Shown: positions 26,179 to 34,480 of the stretch, piece after piece
Layout: each line of letters begins with the position of its first letter
Numbering within the stretch: the first letter of the stretch is position 1
Origin: Streptomyces sp. NBC_01262
Lineage (GTDB): Bacteria > Actinomycetota > Actinomycetes > Streptomycetales > Streptomycetaceae
NCBI RefSeq assembly: GCF_036226365.1
Contig: NZ_CP108462.1
Coordinates: 9,222,501 to 9,286,500, forward strand
Reading direction: 5' to 3'
Length of the DNA: 64,000 bases
Position numbers and translations under genes: made by a program
Notes under the pieces: generated by a model
What the model saw: the letters and a program-made list of their open reading frames with translations, nothing else
Told to the model about the DNA's origin: nothing
Databases searched by the model: none

Positions 26179-27687
26179 GTGACCCGACTCGCGCCCGCCG
26201 TATCCGCCCCGTCCCTGCCCGCCGACCTCGACGAGGCCGCGCACCGCTGCCTGGTGGCCGGATTCGACGGCACCACCACCGTCCCGGACCCGCTGAAGCG
26301 GCTGATCGAACGCGGCCTGGGCGGCGTCATCCTCTTCACGCGCAACGTCCGGGACGCGGGGCAGGTCCGCGCGCTCACCGACAGCCTGCGGGCCCTGCGG
26401 CCCGACCTGATGGTCGCCATCGACAACGAGGGCGGCGGCATCGGCCACCTGGCCGCCGCCGGAGCACCCGAGGTACCCGGCAACTGGGCGCTGGGCGTCG
26501 CCGACGACACCGGCCTCACCGCGCGGTGCGCCGACGCGCTCGCCGGCCACCTGGCCTCGCTGGGCATCACCGCCTCGTACGCGCCGGTCGCCGACATCCA
26601 GCACGACCCGCGCAACCCCATCGTGCGCACCCGGGCCTTCGGCGCCGACCCCGCCCTCGCCGCCCGCCATCTGCGGGCCTGGATCGCCGCCACGGACGCG
26701 CGCGGGATCGCCTCCTGCGCCAAGCACTTCCCCGGGCACGGCGGCACCACCACCGACAGCCACCACGACATCGCGGTGGACCCCCGCCCGTACGGGCAGC
26801 TCGACCTCGACCCCTTCCGCGCCGCGATCGAGGCGGGCGTGCCGATGCTGATGAGCGCCCACGTGGTCTTCCCCCACCTCGACCCCGGCCGCCCGGCGAC
26901 GCTCAGCCGCCGGATCCTGACCGAGCTGCTGCGCGGCGAACTGGGCTACGACGGGGTCATGGTGACCGACGCCCTGGAGATGAAGGCCATCGCCGACAGC
27001 TACGGCGAGTCCGCCGGAGCCCGGATCGCGCTCGCGGCCGGCGCTGACCAGGTGATCGTCGCCGTACCGGAACTGCGCACGACGCTGGACTGCCGAAACG
27101 CCGTGCTGGGCGCCCTGGCCGACGGCAGCCTGCCCGCCGAGCGGGTCATGGAGGCGGCGGAGCGCGTCCGCCGACTGGCCGGGCGTTACGCCGCCCCGGG
27201 CGCGGACCCGGCGCCCTGGGACGCCGCCGCCGGACTGGAGGCCGCCCGCCGGGCCGTCCGTTCCCGCCCGGTCCCGGCCGCGGTGCGCGGGGCCTTCGTC
27301 GTGGACCTGTTCCCCCCGCCGCACCCCGCGCTGAACTGGGGAGGCGAGGACTTCGCCTCCGAAGTGCAGGCCCTGGACCCGATGTCCATGGGCCTGGCGG
27401 TGACCAACCCCTCGGACGCCGACGGCGACCTGCCCGCCGCCCTGCTGCGGGCCGCCGCGTCCAGGCCCCTGGCCGTCGCCGAGTGCGACGCCGCCCTGTA
27501 TCCCTGGCAGGCCCGGCTCCGGGACGCCCTGCTCTCCGCGCGGCCCGACGCCGTACGGGTGTTCACCGGCCTGCCCGAGCCCAGCACGGGCGGTCACGAG
27601 GTGCTGCACACCTACGGCCGCGGCCGTACGAATCTGCGGGCCGCAGCCGAGGTGCTCACCGGATTCAGGGCCGCAGCAGCTCGTTGA
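26179..27687 (+). CDS. GH3 beta-N-acetylglucosaminidase (NagZ-like)
   Basis: A 502-residue GH3 enzyme with the NagZ histidine-loop signature KHFPGHGGTTTDSHHDI, where Asp/His act as the catalytic dyad, plus VAIDNEGGGIGHL and the nucleophile Asp in GVMVTDALEMKAI. A C-terminal extension beyond the barrel (about 350-502) is present, as in actinobacterial NagZ proteins. There is no signal peptide, so it should act on imported GlcNAc-containing oligosaccharides or muropeptides. GTG at 26179 is chosen because AAAGGA lies eight bases upstream; ATG at 26170 sits on that site. Its 3' end overlaps the convergent gene by 23 bp. Confidence 0.9.
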   Translation: MTRLAPAVSAPSLPADLDEAAHRCLVAGFDGTTTVPDPLKRLIERGLGGVILFTRNVRDAGQVRALTDSLRALRPDLMVAIDNEGGGIGHLAAAGAPEVPGNWALGVADDTGLTARCADALAGHLASLGITASYAPVADIQHDPRNPIVRTRAFGADPALAARHLRAWIAATDARGIASCAKHFPGHGGTTTDSHHDIAVDPRPYGQLDLDPFRAAIEAGVPMLMSAHVVFPHLDPGRPATLSRRILTELLRGELGYDGVMVTDALEMKAIADSYGESAGARIALAAGADQVIVAVPELRTTLDCRNAVLGALADGSLPAERVMEAAERVRRLAGRYAAPGADPAPWDAAAGLEAARRAVRSRPVPAAVRGAFVVDLFPPPHPALNWGGEDFASEVQALDPMSMGLAVTNPSDADGDLPAALLRAAASRPLAVAECDAALYPWQARLRDALLSARPDAVRVFTGLPEPSTGGHEVLHTYGRGRTNLRAAAEVLTGFRAAAAR

Positions 27688-28891
27688 TTCCGCGCGCCGC
27701 CAGGTAGGGCGCGTCCTCCGCGCGGGAGGCGAGGACCACGGCAGGCCGCACGCCCTGTTCGCGCAGCCGCATCCAGGCCTCGAAGAACGCGCCGCCGGGT
27801 CCGGAGACCGACCGGGTGGCGGGTGTGCAGTCCAGCACGAGGGCCGAGCCGCGCGGGGCGGGTGCGGGCGGGGCCTTGCGCAGTTGCGCCACCGTCTCGG
27901 CGAGCGCGTGGGCGATCGGCTTGGCGGCGCCCGCCGAGTCGAAGAGCCCGAGGGTGTACTCCAGCTCCGGGTAGTCCGCCAGGGAACGGTCGACGTCGTG
28001 GGAGCACCACCAGGTCACCCCCCACAGCCCGGTGCAGTCCGCCGCGTTGAGCACGGTGGCGCGGGCCAGCTCAGGGGCGGCCTCGGCGGGGATGTGCGGC
28101 TCGGGGGCGCCGGTCTCCTGCACCCACACCGGGCGCGAGGGGTCGTCGGCGTACGCCTTCGCCAGCTCGACGCCGTACTCGGAGAGGTGCAGCACCTGGG
28201 GGGAACGGGGGCCGTAGCGGCGGGCGCAGTCGCCGGAGAACACCCAGGGGTGGACGGTGGTGAGGTCGCCCTTGCGGGCGGAGGCCTCGGGGGTGAAGGG
28301 ATGGTCGTCGCCGTACCAGGCGGCGTCGTACGCGGAGTGGGTGGCCAGCAGTCCGGGGCGGCCGCCGGACAGGCCGTCGCGGGCGGCGGCGAGCAGAGTG
28401 TCGAGGTAGGCGTCGACCTGCTCGACGGTGACCGGGTTGTGCTCGACCAGGTTGTTGAGCTCGTTGCCGAGCTGGAGCCCGATCAGGTTCGGTCGCCCGG
28501 CCAGCGCCCGGCCGAGGACGCGCAGCAGCTCGGCCTGCGCCTGCACGGCCCCGGGGTCGGTGAAGACATTCCGGTGGTGCCAGGTCTGGGTCCACGACGG
28601 GTAGAAGTCGAAGCTCGACAGATGGCCCTGGACGCCGTCCACCATGACGTCGAGCCCGGCCTCGGCGGCCAGGTCCACGAGCCGGACGAGCTGGTCCACG
28701 GCGGCGGAGCGGATGAGGGTGCGATTGGGCTGGAGCAGCGGCCACAGGTGGAAGACCCGGACGTGGTCCAGCCCGAGGCCCGCTATCTGGGCGAGATCCT
28801 CGCGAGCGGCTGCCGGATCGAAGTCGTGCCAGGCGTGGAACCAGCCGCGGCGCGGGGTGTAGTTGACGCCGAAGCGCGGGGGAGTGCTGAT
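27665..28891 (-). CDS. Clan GH-A glycosidase (GH5-like) with apparent AUC start codon
   Basis: A 408-residue cytoplasmic TIM-barrel glycosidase. The acid/base Glu is in LQLGNELNNL (residue 144) and the nucleophile Glu in VQETGAPEP (residue 259). GVNYTPRRGWFHAWHDFD at the N-terminus and GLDHVRVFHLWPLLQPN are family hallmarks. The first ATG/GTG in frame is at 28699, which would remove 64 conserved residues. A perfect GGAGGA site sits five bases before an ATC codon at 28891-28889, and an in-frame TGA lies upstream, so translation should begin at AUC. A mutated ATG or a sequencing error are alternatives. Probably beta-mannosidase or a related activity. Confidence 0.8.
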   Translation of the reverse strand: MSTPPRFGVNYTPRRGWFHAWHDFDPAAAREDLAQIAGLGLDHVRVFHLWPLLQPNRTLIRSAAVDQLVRLVDLAAEAGLDVMVDGVQGHLSSFDFYPSWTQTWHHRNVFTDPGAVQAQAELLRVLGRALAGRPNLIGLQLGNELNNLVEHNPVTVEQVDAYLDTLLAAARDGLSGGRPGLLATHSAYDAAWYGDDHPFTPEASARKGDLTTVHPWVFSGDCARRYGPRSPQVLHLSEYGVELAKAYADDPSRPVWVQETGAPEPHIPAEAAPELARATVLNAADCTGLWGVTWWCSHDVDRSLADYPELEYTLGLFDSAGAAKPIAHALAETVAQLRKAPPAPAPRGSALVLDCTPATRSVSGPGGAFFEAWMRLREQGVRPAVVLASRAEDAPYLAARGINELLRP

Positions 28892-28920
28892 GGGGTCCTC
28901 CTTCGGGGCTTGTGCACCGT

Positions 28921-28943
28921 GAATGTATCAACCACCATGGTTG
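28921..28943. promoter_or_regulatory. Candidate RpiR box between the GH-A and kinase genes
   Basis: GAATGTATCAACCACCA (28921-28937) differs by only two bases from the box at 42001-42017. It overlaps a dyad CAACCA-CCA-TGGTTG (28929-28943). It lies in the 55-bp divergent promoter, 4 bp from the kinase ATG. Related boxes occur before the importer and the mannosidase. Confidence 0.6.
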
Positions 28944-28946
28944 CCA

Positions 28947-29951
28947 ATGAACAATAATTTGAACCAGAATCTCGTCGTCGGCCTCGACGCGGGCGGCACC
29001 CGTACCCGTGCCGTCCTGGCCGACGACGCGAGCGGCGCCACATGGTCCGAGGGCGTCGCCGGACCGGGCAACGCCCTCACCGTCACCCCGGCGGATCTGG
29101 CCGATCACCTCGCCTGGGCCATCGGGGAAGCGGTCCCGGCAGGGCTGCGCGGCCAGGTCGTGGCCGTCGGCGCGGGCTTCGCCGGCGCCGACCGCACCCC
29201 CGACGACGAACCGGGACGGGTCGCCGCCCTGGCCGCGCTGGCCACGGCCTGCGGCCGGCTCGGCATCACCCCCGCCGTCGTCGAGGTCTGCAGCGACCTC
29301 GAAGCCTGCTTCGCCTCCGCCCCCGGCACCCCCGCCGAGGGCCTGGCTCTCGTGGCCGGCACCGGCTCGGTCGCCGCCCGCATCGAGGACCGCGCCATCA
29401 CCGCCACCGCCGACGGCAACGGCTGGCTGATCGGCGACGACGGCAGCGGCTTCTGGATCGGCCGCAGCGCGGTACGGGCTTCACTGAACATGGGCCACGG
29501 CCGCGGCAGGCCCACCACACTCACCGCCGCCGTCGGCCGCGCCCTGCTGCCCGGCCGCCAACTGCCCGAAGGCCCCGCCGAAGCCTGGTCCGACCGGCAG
29601 CGCCAGGCCTACCGGGCGCGGCTGCTCCCCGCCGTCATGTCCGAACCGCCCGTCCGGCTGGCCCGGCTCGCCCCGCTGGTCGCCGAGTCGGCCCGCGGCG
29701 GCGACCCGGTGGCCGCCGCGATCCTCGACGACGCCGCCGAACTCCTCGCCGCCACCGTACGGACCTTGGACCCCCGCCCCGGTGAACGCCTCGTCGGCAC
29801 CGGAGGCCTCCTCGGCCCCGACGGCCCGCTCACCGCCCGCCTGGCCCCGCACCTGGACGCCCTCGGCCTGCGCACCGACTGGGCCGAGGACGGACGGCGC
29901 GGCGCGGTCGCCCTCGCCCGGATCGCGTACGGACGGCTCCCGGCATGCTGA
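28947..29951 (+). CDS. BadF/BadG-type ATPase, probable N-acetylglucosamine kinase
   Basis: A 334-residue ASKHA-fold kinase of the BadF/BadG/BcrA/BcrD family, to which GlcNAc kinases belong. Phosphate-1 motif is VGLDAGGTRTRAVL, followed by AVGAGFAGADR, LVAGTGSVAARI and WLIGDDGSGFWIG. It would phosphorylate imported or released amino sugars at C6. ATG at 28947 has no Shine-Dalgarno site and sits next to an operator-like dyad, so the mRNA may be leaderless. Coupled to the next gene by a seven-base overlap. Confidence 0.85.
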   Translation: MNNNLNQNLVVGLDAGGTRTRAVLADDASGATWSEGVAGPGNALTVTPADLADHLAWAIGEAVPAGLRGQVVAVGAGFAGADRTPDDEPGRVAALAALATACGRLGITPAVVEVCSDLEACFASAPGTPAEGLALVAGTGSVAARIEDRAITATADGNGWLIGDDGSGFWIGRSAVRASLNMGHGRGRPTTLTAAVGRALLPGRQLPEGPAEAWSDRQRQAYRARLLPAVMSEPPVRLARLAPLVAESARGGDPVAAAILDDAAELLAATVRTLDPRPGERLVGTGGLLGPDGPLTARLAPHLDALGLRTDWAEDGRRGAVALARIAYGRLPAC

Positions 29952-32251
29952 CCTCCGCCCGGGAATCCGCTCTGTACCGCGACCCCGAGGCACCGGTGGA
30001 CGACCGTGTCCGCGACCTGCTCGGCCGGATGACCCTGCGCGAGAAGGTCGGCCAGCTCAACCAGCGCATGTACGGCTGGGACGCCTACCGCCGCACCCCC
30101 GGCGGCTTCGAACTCACCGACGCCCTCCGCGCCGAGACCGAGCGCTTCGCCGGACTCGGCGCCCTGTACGGGCTCTTCCGCGCCGACGCCTGGTCGGGCG
30201 TCGGCCCCCGCACCGGCCCCGGCGCGGACACCGGCGCCGAACTCGCCGTCCTCGTACAGCGCCACGTCATCGCGAGCAGCCGCCTCGGCATCCCCGCACT
30301 GCTCGTCGAGGAGGTCCCGCACGGCCACATGGCCCTGGACGGCACGGTCCTCCCCGTCAACCTCGCCGTCGGCGCCACCTGGGACCCGGAGCTGTACGGC
30401 CGCGCCGCCGCCCACGCCGCCGCCGAACTGCGCGCCCGGGGCGGCCACATCGCCCTCGTCTCCGCCCTCGACATCGCCCGCGACCCCCGCTGGGGCCGCA
30501 CCGAGGAGTGCTTCGGCGAGGACCCGCACCTCGCCGCCGAGCTGACCGCAGCGCTCGTACGCGGCATGCAGGGCGAATCCGGCTGCGACGGCGGACCGTT
30601 CGCACCCGACCGGGCCGCCGTCGTCCTCAAGCACTTCGCCGGGCAGGGCGCGACCGTCGGCGGCCGCAACTCCGCCGAGACCGAGCTCGGGCCGCGCGAA
30701 CTGCACGAGATCCACCTCCCCGCCGCCCGCGCCGGAGTCCGGGCCGGAGCGGCCGGCGTCATGTCCGCGTACAACGAGGTCGACGGCCTCCCCTGCACCG
30801 GCAACCGCGCCCTCCTCGACGGACTGTTGCGCGGCGACTGGGGCTTCCAGGGCCTCGTCATGGCCGACGGCCTCGCCATCGACCGCCTCGCCCGCATCAC
30901 CGGCGACCCCGTCTCGGCCGGCGCCCTCGCCCTCAACTCCGGCATCGACCTCAGCCTCTGGGACGAGGGCTTCACCCGCCTTGAGCAAGCCGTCGCCCTC
31001 GGCCTGGTGGCCGAGGCCACGGTCGATGCCGCCGTCACCCGCATCCTGCGGCTCAAGTTCCGCCTAGGCCTGTTCGAGCGCCCCTACGAGGCCGGTCCCT
31101 CCGTGGACCCGGCGGCGGGCCGCGAGCTGAGCACCGAACTCGCCCGCTCCGCCGTCACCCTGCTTCACAACGACGGCGCCACGCTCCCGATCCCGCCCCG
31201 CACCGGCCGCATCGCCGTCCTCGGGCCGCACGCCGCCACCACCGCCCACCAGCTCGGCGACTACACGGCCCCCCAGCGCGACGGCACCGGCACCAGCGTC
31301 CTCGACGGCCTGCGCGGCCTGGCCCCCTCCGGCACACGGATCACCCACGCCGCCGGCTGCACCCTCACCGGCGGCGACACCTCCGGCATACCCGAGGCCG
31401 TCGCCCTCGCGAGCGCGGCCGACGTCGCCGTACTCGTCCTGGGCGGCAGCAGCGCCCGCACCACGGACACCCCCTTCGACGCAAACGGCGCCGCCCTGGC
31501 ACCGGTATCCGAGATGACCTGTGGCGAAGGCGTCGACCTCGCCTCCCTACGGCTCGGCGCCGCCCAGCGCGAACTGCTCCGCTCCGTCGCCGCCACCGGC
31601 ACCCCGGCCGTCGTCGTACTCCTCCAGGGCCGCCCCCACGCCGTCCCCGAAGCCGCCCAGCTCGCCTCTGCGCTCCTCACCGCCTGGTACCCCGGCCCCT
31701 GGGGCGGCCAGGCCATCGCCGAGATCCTCCTCGGCCACGCCGGGCCCGCCGGCCGGCTCCCCGTCTCCGTACCCAGGTCCGCCGGTCAACTGCCCGTCTA
31801 CTACAACCACAAGGACACCGAGTACCCCGGCTACGCCGACACCTCCGCCGACCCCCTCTACCCCTTCGGCCACGGCCTCGCCTACACCCGCTTCACCTAC
31901 GGCCCGCCCCGGCTCTCCCACCCCTCGATCCCGCCCTCGGGCCAACTGACCTGCGACGTCGACGTGTCCAACGCCGGTCCCTTGCCCGGCCGCGCCGTCG
32001 CCCAGCTCTACGTACGGCGCCTGCGCACCCCCGTCTGGCCCCGCGCGCTCGAGCTTCGCGCCTTCCGCGCGGTCGATTTGGCCCCCGGCGAGCGGCGCAC
32101 TCTCCGATTCCGGCTCGGCGCGCGGCAGCTGGAGCAGGTCGGCCCGGACCTCCAGGCTGCCGTCCTCCCCGGCAGCCTGGAGATCCGGGTCGCCGGCTCC
32201 GCGTCCGCCGCGCTCGCGGCGCCGCCCGCCCGGCTCGACGTCCTCGGCTGA
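29945..32251 (+). CDS. GH3 beta-glycosidase with C-terminal Fn3-like domain
   Basis: A 768-residue cytoplasmic GH3 enzyme. RDPRWGRTEECFGEDPHL, KHFAGQG and the nucleophile Asp308 in GLVMADGLAI (Ala where most have Ser) mark the barrel; the C-terminal alpha/beta sandwich (VLVLGGSSA, NDGATLPI) and an Fn3-like domain (CDVDVSNAGPLPGRAVAQLY) complete it. No signal peptide. It could release beta-glucose, xylose or mannose from imported oligosaccharides; specificity cannot be read. Starts inside the kinase gene, so the two are co-translated. Confidence 0.9.
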   Translation: MLTSARESALYRDPEAPVDDRVRDLLGRMTLREKVGQLNQRMYGWDAYRRTPGGFELTDALRAETERFAGLGALYGLFRADAWSGVGPRTGPGADTGAELAVLVQRHVIASSRLGIPALLVEEVPHGHMALDGTVLPVNLAVGATWDPELYGRAAAHAAAELRARGGHIALVSALDIARDPRWGRTEECFGEDPHLAAELTAALVRGMQGESGCDGGPFAPDRAAVVLKHFAGQGATVGGRNSAETELGPRELHEIHLPAARAGVRAGAAGVMSAYNEVDGLPCTGNRALLDGLLRGDWGFQGLVMADGLAIDRLARITGDPVSAGALALNSGIDLSLWDEGFTRLEQAVALGLVAEATVDAAVTRILRLKFRLGLFERPYEAGPSVDPAAGRELSTELARSAVTLLHNDGATLPIPPRTGRIAVLGPHAATTAHQLGDYTAPQRDGTGTSVLDGLRGLAPSGTRITHAAGCTLTGGDTSGIPEAVALASAADVAVLVLGGSSARTTDTPFDANGAALAPVSEMTCGEGVDLASLRLGAAQRELLRSVAATGTPAVVVLLQGRPHAVPEAAQLASALLTAWYPGPWGGQAIAEILLGHAGPAGRLPVSVPRSAGQLPVYYNHKDTEYPGYADTSADPLYPFGHGLAYTRFTYGPPRLSHPSIPPSGQLTCDVDVSNAGPLPGRAVAQLYVRRLRTPVWPRALELRAFRAVDLAPGERRTLRFRLGARQLEQVGPDLQAAVLPGSLEIRVAGSASAALAAPPARLDVLG

Positions 32252-32342
32252 CGGTGGTTTCCCCCACCCCGCCCCTTCCCGAAACCGGGCTCCGCCCGGA
32301 CCCGCCGGGGCTCCGCCCCGAACCCCGAACGCCCTGCGGGCG

Positions 32343-32367
32343 TGTCCTCAAACGCCGGACGGGCTGA
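32343..32367. repeat. Dispersed intergenic repeat, copy 2
   Basis: TCCTCAAACGCCGGACGGGC, one base different from copies 1 and 4. In the same orientation as those. Confidence 0.85.
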
Positions 32368-32508
32368 AAGTTGCCGTCTGGCCGGGAGGGGGCATGCCGG
32401 GGTTCTCCCGCAGCGCGACGAGCGAGGATCCCGGTTAGGGACTGGGTCGACCAGAGTCGCGAGCGCCGAGGAGAGATCCCCGGTGGTGGCCCAGACCCAC
32501 GGCCAACC

Positions 32509-32531
32509 CAGCCCGTCCGGCGATTGAGGAC
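32509..32531. repeat. Dispersed intergenic repeat, copy 3 (inverted)
   Basis: AGCCCGTCCGGCGATTGAGG, the reverse complement of the repeat word. With copy 2 it forms an inverted pair around a 140-bp spacer. Confidence 0.85.
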
Positions 32532-32571
32532 GGAACCGTCGGCCACGGCAGACGGCCCCGCGCCCCGCCGA

Positions 32572-33462
32572 TCAGAACTTGACCGCCCCCGAAGCCACCC
32601 CGCGGTAGAACCACCGCTGGGTAATAGCGAAAAGCACCAGAACCGGCACCACCGAAATCACCGACCCCGCCATGACCACGCGCTGGTCGTAGCCGAAGGA
32701 CGAGCTCTGTAGCCGCGCAAGACCCAGCGTCAGCGTGAAGTGGCTGTCGGATCGGAGCACGATAAGCGGCCACAGGAAGTCGTCCCAGGCGGAGATGAAC
32801 GTGTTGATGGTGACGACCATGATCGCGCCCCACGCGGACGGCAGGTACAGATACCGGAAGCGCTGCCATTCCCCGGCGCCGTCGAGCATCGCGGAGTCCT
32901 CGATCTCGCGCGGGACGGCGAGGAACGCCCCGCGCATCAGCATGACGTTGATGGCGCCGACGAACCCGGGCAGCCAGACGCCGACCAGGTTGTCGACCAG
33001 ACCAAGGTCGTGGATGCTCAGAAACAACGACACCATGATCGACTCGAAGGGGAACATCATGGAGGCGATGAGCAGGACCCAGACCGCCCGGCGGCCCTTC
33101 CAGGCGGGCTTGGAGAGCATGTAGCCGGCGGTGGTGGAGAAGAGCAGCTGGCTGGTGACCGACAGGACGACCACGATCAGGCTGTTGGTGATGTACGTGT
33201 CCACCGGCACCTGGCCGAAGACCTCGCGGTAGGCCCGTAGCGTCGGCTGGTGCGGCAGCAACGACGCGTTGCGGCCGAAGACGTCCTCGTTCACGCCCTT
33301 CAGCGAGGCCAGGAACTGCCAGATCAGCGGCCCGACGGTGATGGCGAGGACGAACAGCAGCAGCAGGTAGCGGACCACCAGCTCCCGAGGGCGGCCGTAG
33401 TCCCGCCAACGCGGGCGGCGATCGCGGCGGACCGGCGCCGCCGTGGTAGTGAGGGTGGTCAA
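32572..33462 (-). CDS. Carbohydrate ABC transporter permease (MalG-like)
   Basis: A 296-residue inner-membrane permease with six hydrophobic segments and the EAA-type loop PREIEDSAMLDGAGEWQRFRYL. It pairs with the upstream MalF-like subunit to import an oligosaccharide. TTG at 33462 overlaps the upstream stop (TTGA) with GGAGGA seven bases before. The longer in-frame extension to 33975 is a shadow. No ATPase is encoded here; Streptomyces CUT1 importers share MsiK. Confidence 0.93.
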   Translation of the reverse strand: MTTLTTTAAPVRRDRRPRWRDYGRPRELVVRYLLLLFVLAITVGPLIWQFLASLKGVNEDVFGRNASLLPHQPTLRAYREVFGQVPVDTYITNSLIVVVLSVTSQLLFSTTAGYMLSKPAWKGRRAVWVLLIASMMFPFESIMVSLFLSIHDLGLVDNLVGVWLPGFVGAINVMLMRGAFLAVPREIEDSAMLDGAGEWQRFRYLYLPSAWGAIMVVTINTFISAWDDFLWPLIVLRSDSHFTLTLGLARLQSSSFGYDQRVVMAGSVISVVPVLVLFAITQRWFYRGVASGAVKF

Positions 33463-34478
33463 GACTCGTCCTCCTTCGTCAGGCGCTGCGCCAGCAGAGT
33501 CAGCCCCAGGGTCATCACGAACAGGGCGACGCTGACCGCCGAGCCGTAGCCGGCGTTGCCGGTGATCGGGTCGAGACCGACGTCGCGGATGTAGAAGGGG
33601 AGGGTGCGGTCGGCGCCGCCGGGGCCGCCGGTGGGGCCGCCGAGCATGTAGACCTCGGTGAAGACGCGCAGGGAGCCGATGCCGGTGAGGGTGCCGACGA
33701 GCATCATGGCCTGCTTCACACCCGGGACGGTGATGTGCCAGAAGCGGCGGACGGCGCCGGCGCCGTCCATGGATGCGGCCTCGTGCAGTTCCTGCGGGAC
33801 GTTCCCGAGCGCGGCGAGGTAGAAGACCATGTACCAGCCGAGCCCTTTCCACAGCGTCAGACCCATGGCGGACAGCAGGATGAGCCAGGAGTCGGACAGG
33901 AAGGGGATGGCCTCCTTGATGACATGGGCCTTCTCCAGCCAGGTGTTGATCAGGCCCTGGTCGGCGAGCAGCCACTGCCAGCTCAGGCCCACGACCACGC
34001 TGGAGGCAAGGACCGGGGTGTAGAACGCCGACCGGAAGAAGCCGATGCCGGGCAGCTTCTTCTCCACCAGGACGGCGAGCAGCAGCGGCAGCAGCACCAT
34101 CAGCGGCACCACGATCAGCGCGTAGAGCAGGCTGTTGCGGGTCGCCAGCCAGAAGTCGGAGTCAGCGAACATCCGGGTGTAGTTGGAGAACCCGACGAAG
34201 CCCGCCGCGCCGCCGAGCGGCTTGGCGTTGGTGAAGGACAGCAGCATGGTGTTGAGGAACGGGAACACGCCGAACACCGCCGCGCAGACGACCGCAGGCG
34301 CGGTCCACAGCCAGGGCAGCCACCAGCGGCGGTACAGCGCGGCGCCGTTGGCGCCCGGCTCGGGGCCGGGGCGCAGCGCGCGGCCCAGGCGGGCGAGGGG
34401 GCCGGGGGCCGCGCCCGGGGCGGCGGGGCTGTCCGCCGTACCGGGCCCGGACACCGGCTTCATGATCTGGGTCGACAC
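33459..34478 (-). CDS. Carbohydrate ABC transporter permease (MalF-like)
   Basis: A 339-residue permease with a Pro/Gly/Ala-rich cytoplasmic leader (about 45 residues), then LWTAPAVVCAAVFGVFPFL and five further membrane segments. The EAA loop is PQELHEAASMDGAGAVRRFWHI. GTG at 34478, two bases past the binding-protein stop, is chosen; ATG at 34463 is an alternative. Second gene of the importer operon. Confidence 0.92.
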   Translation of the reverse strand: MSTQIMKPVSGPGTADSPAAPGAAPGPLARLGRALRPGPEPGANGAALYRRWWLPWLWTAPAVVCAAVFGVFPFLNTMLLSFTNAKPLGGAAGFVGFSNYTRMFADSDFWLATRNSLLYALIVVPLMVLLPLLLAVLVEKKLPGIGFFRSAFYTPVLASSVVVGLSWQWLLADQGLINTWLEKAHVIKEAIPFLSDSWLILLSAMGLTLWKGLGWYMVFYLAALGNVPQELHEAASMDGAGAVRRFWHITVPGVKQAMMLVGTLTGIGSLRVFTEVYMLGGPTGGPGGADRTLPFYIRDVGLDPITGNAGYGSAVSVALFVMTLGLTLLAQRLTKEDES

Positions 34479-34480
34479 GG

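Larger units (their letters stand above)
32252..32571. other. Non-coding gap with GC-rich hairpins between convergent genes
   Basis: No gene. It contains the GGGGCTCCGCCCC-type palindromic words common in Streptomyces intergenic DNA (about 32290-32340) and two inverted copies of the dispersed repeat bounding roughly 190 bp. It lies between convergent ends and probably terminates both transcripts. Confidence 0.6.

Noticed and set aside
32252-32571. Insertion-sequence remnant bounded by inverted repeats
   Set aside because: The two inverted copies belong to a dispersed repeat seen elsewhere, there is no transposase fragment and no target duplication.
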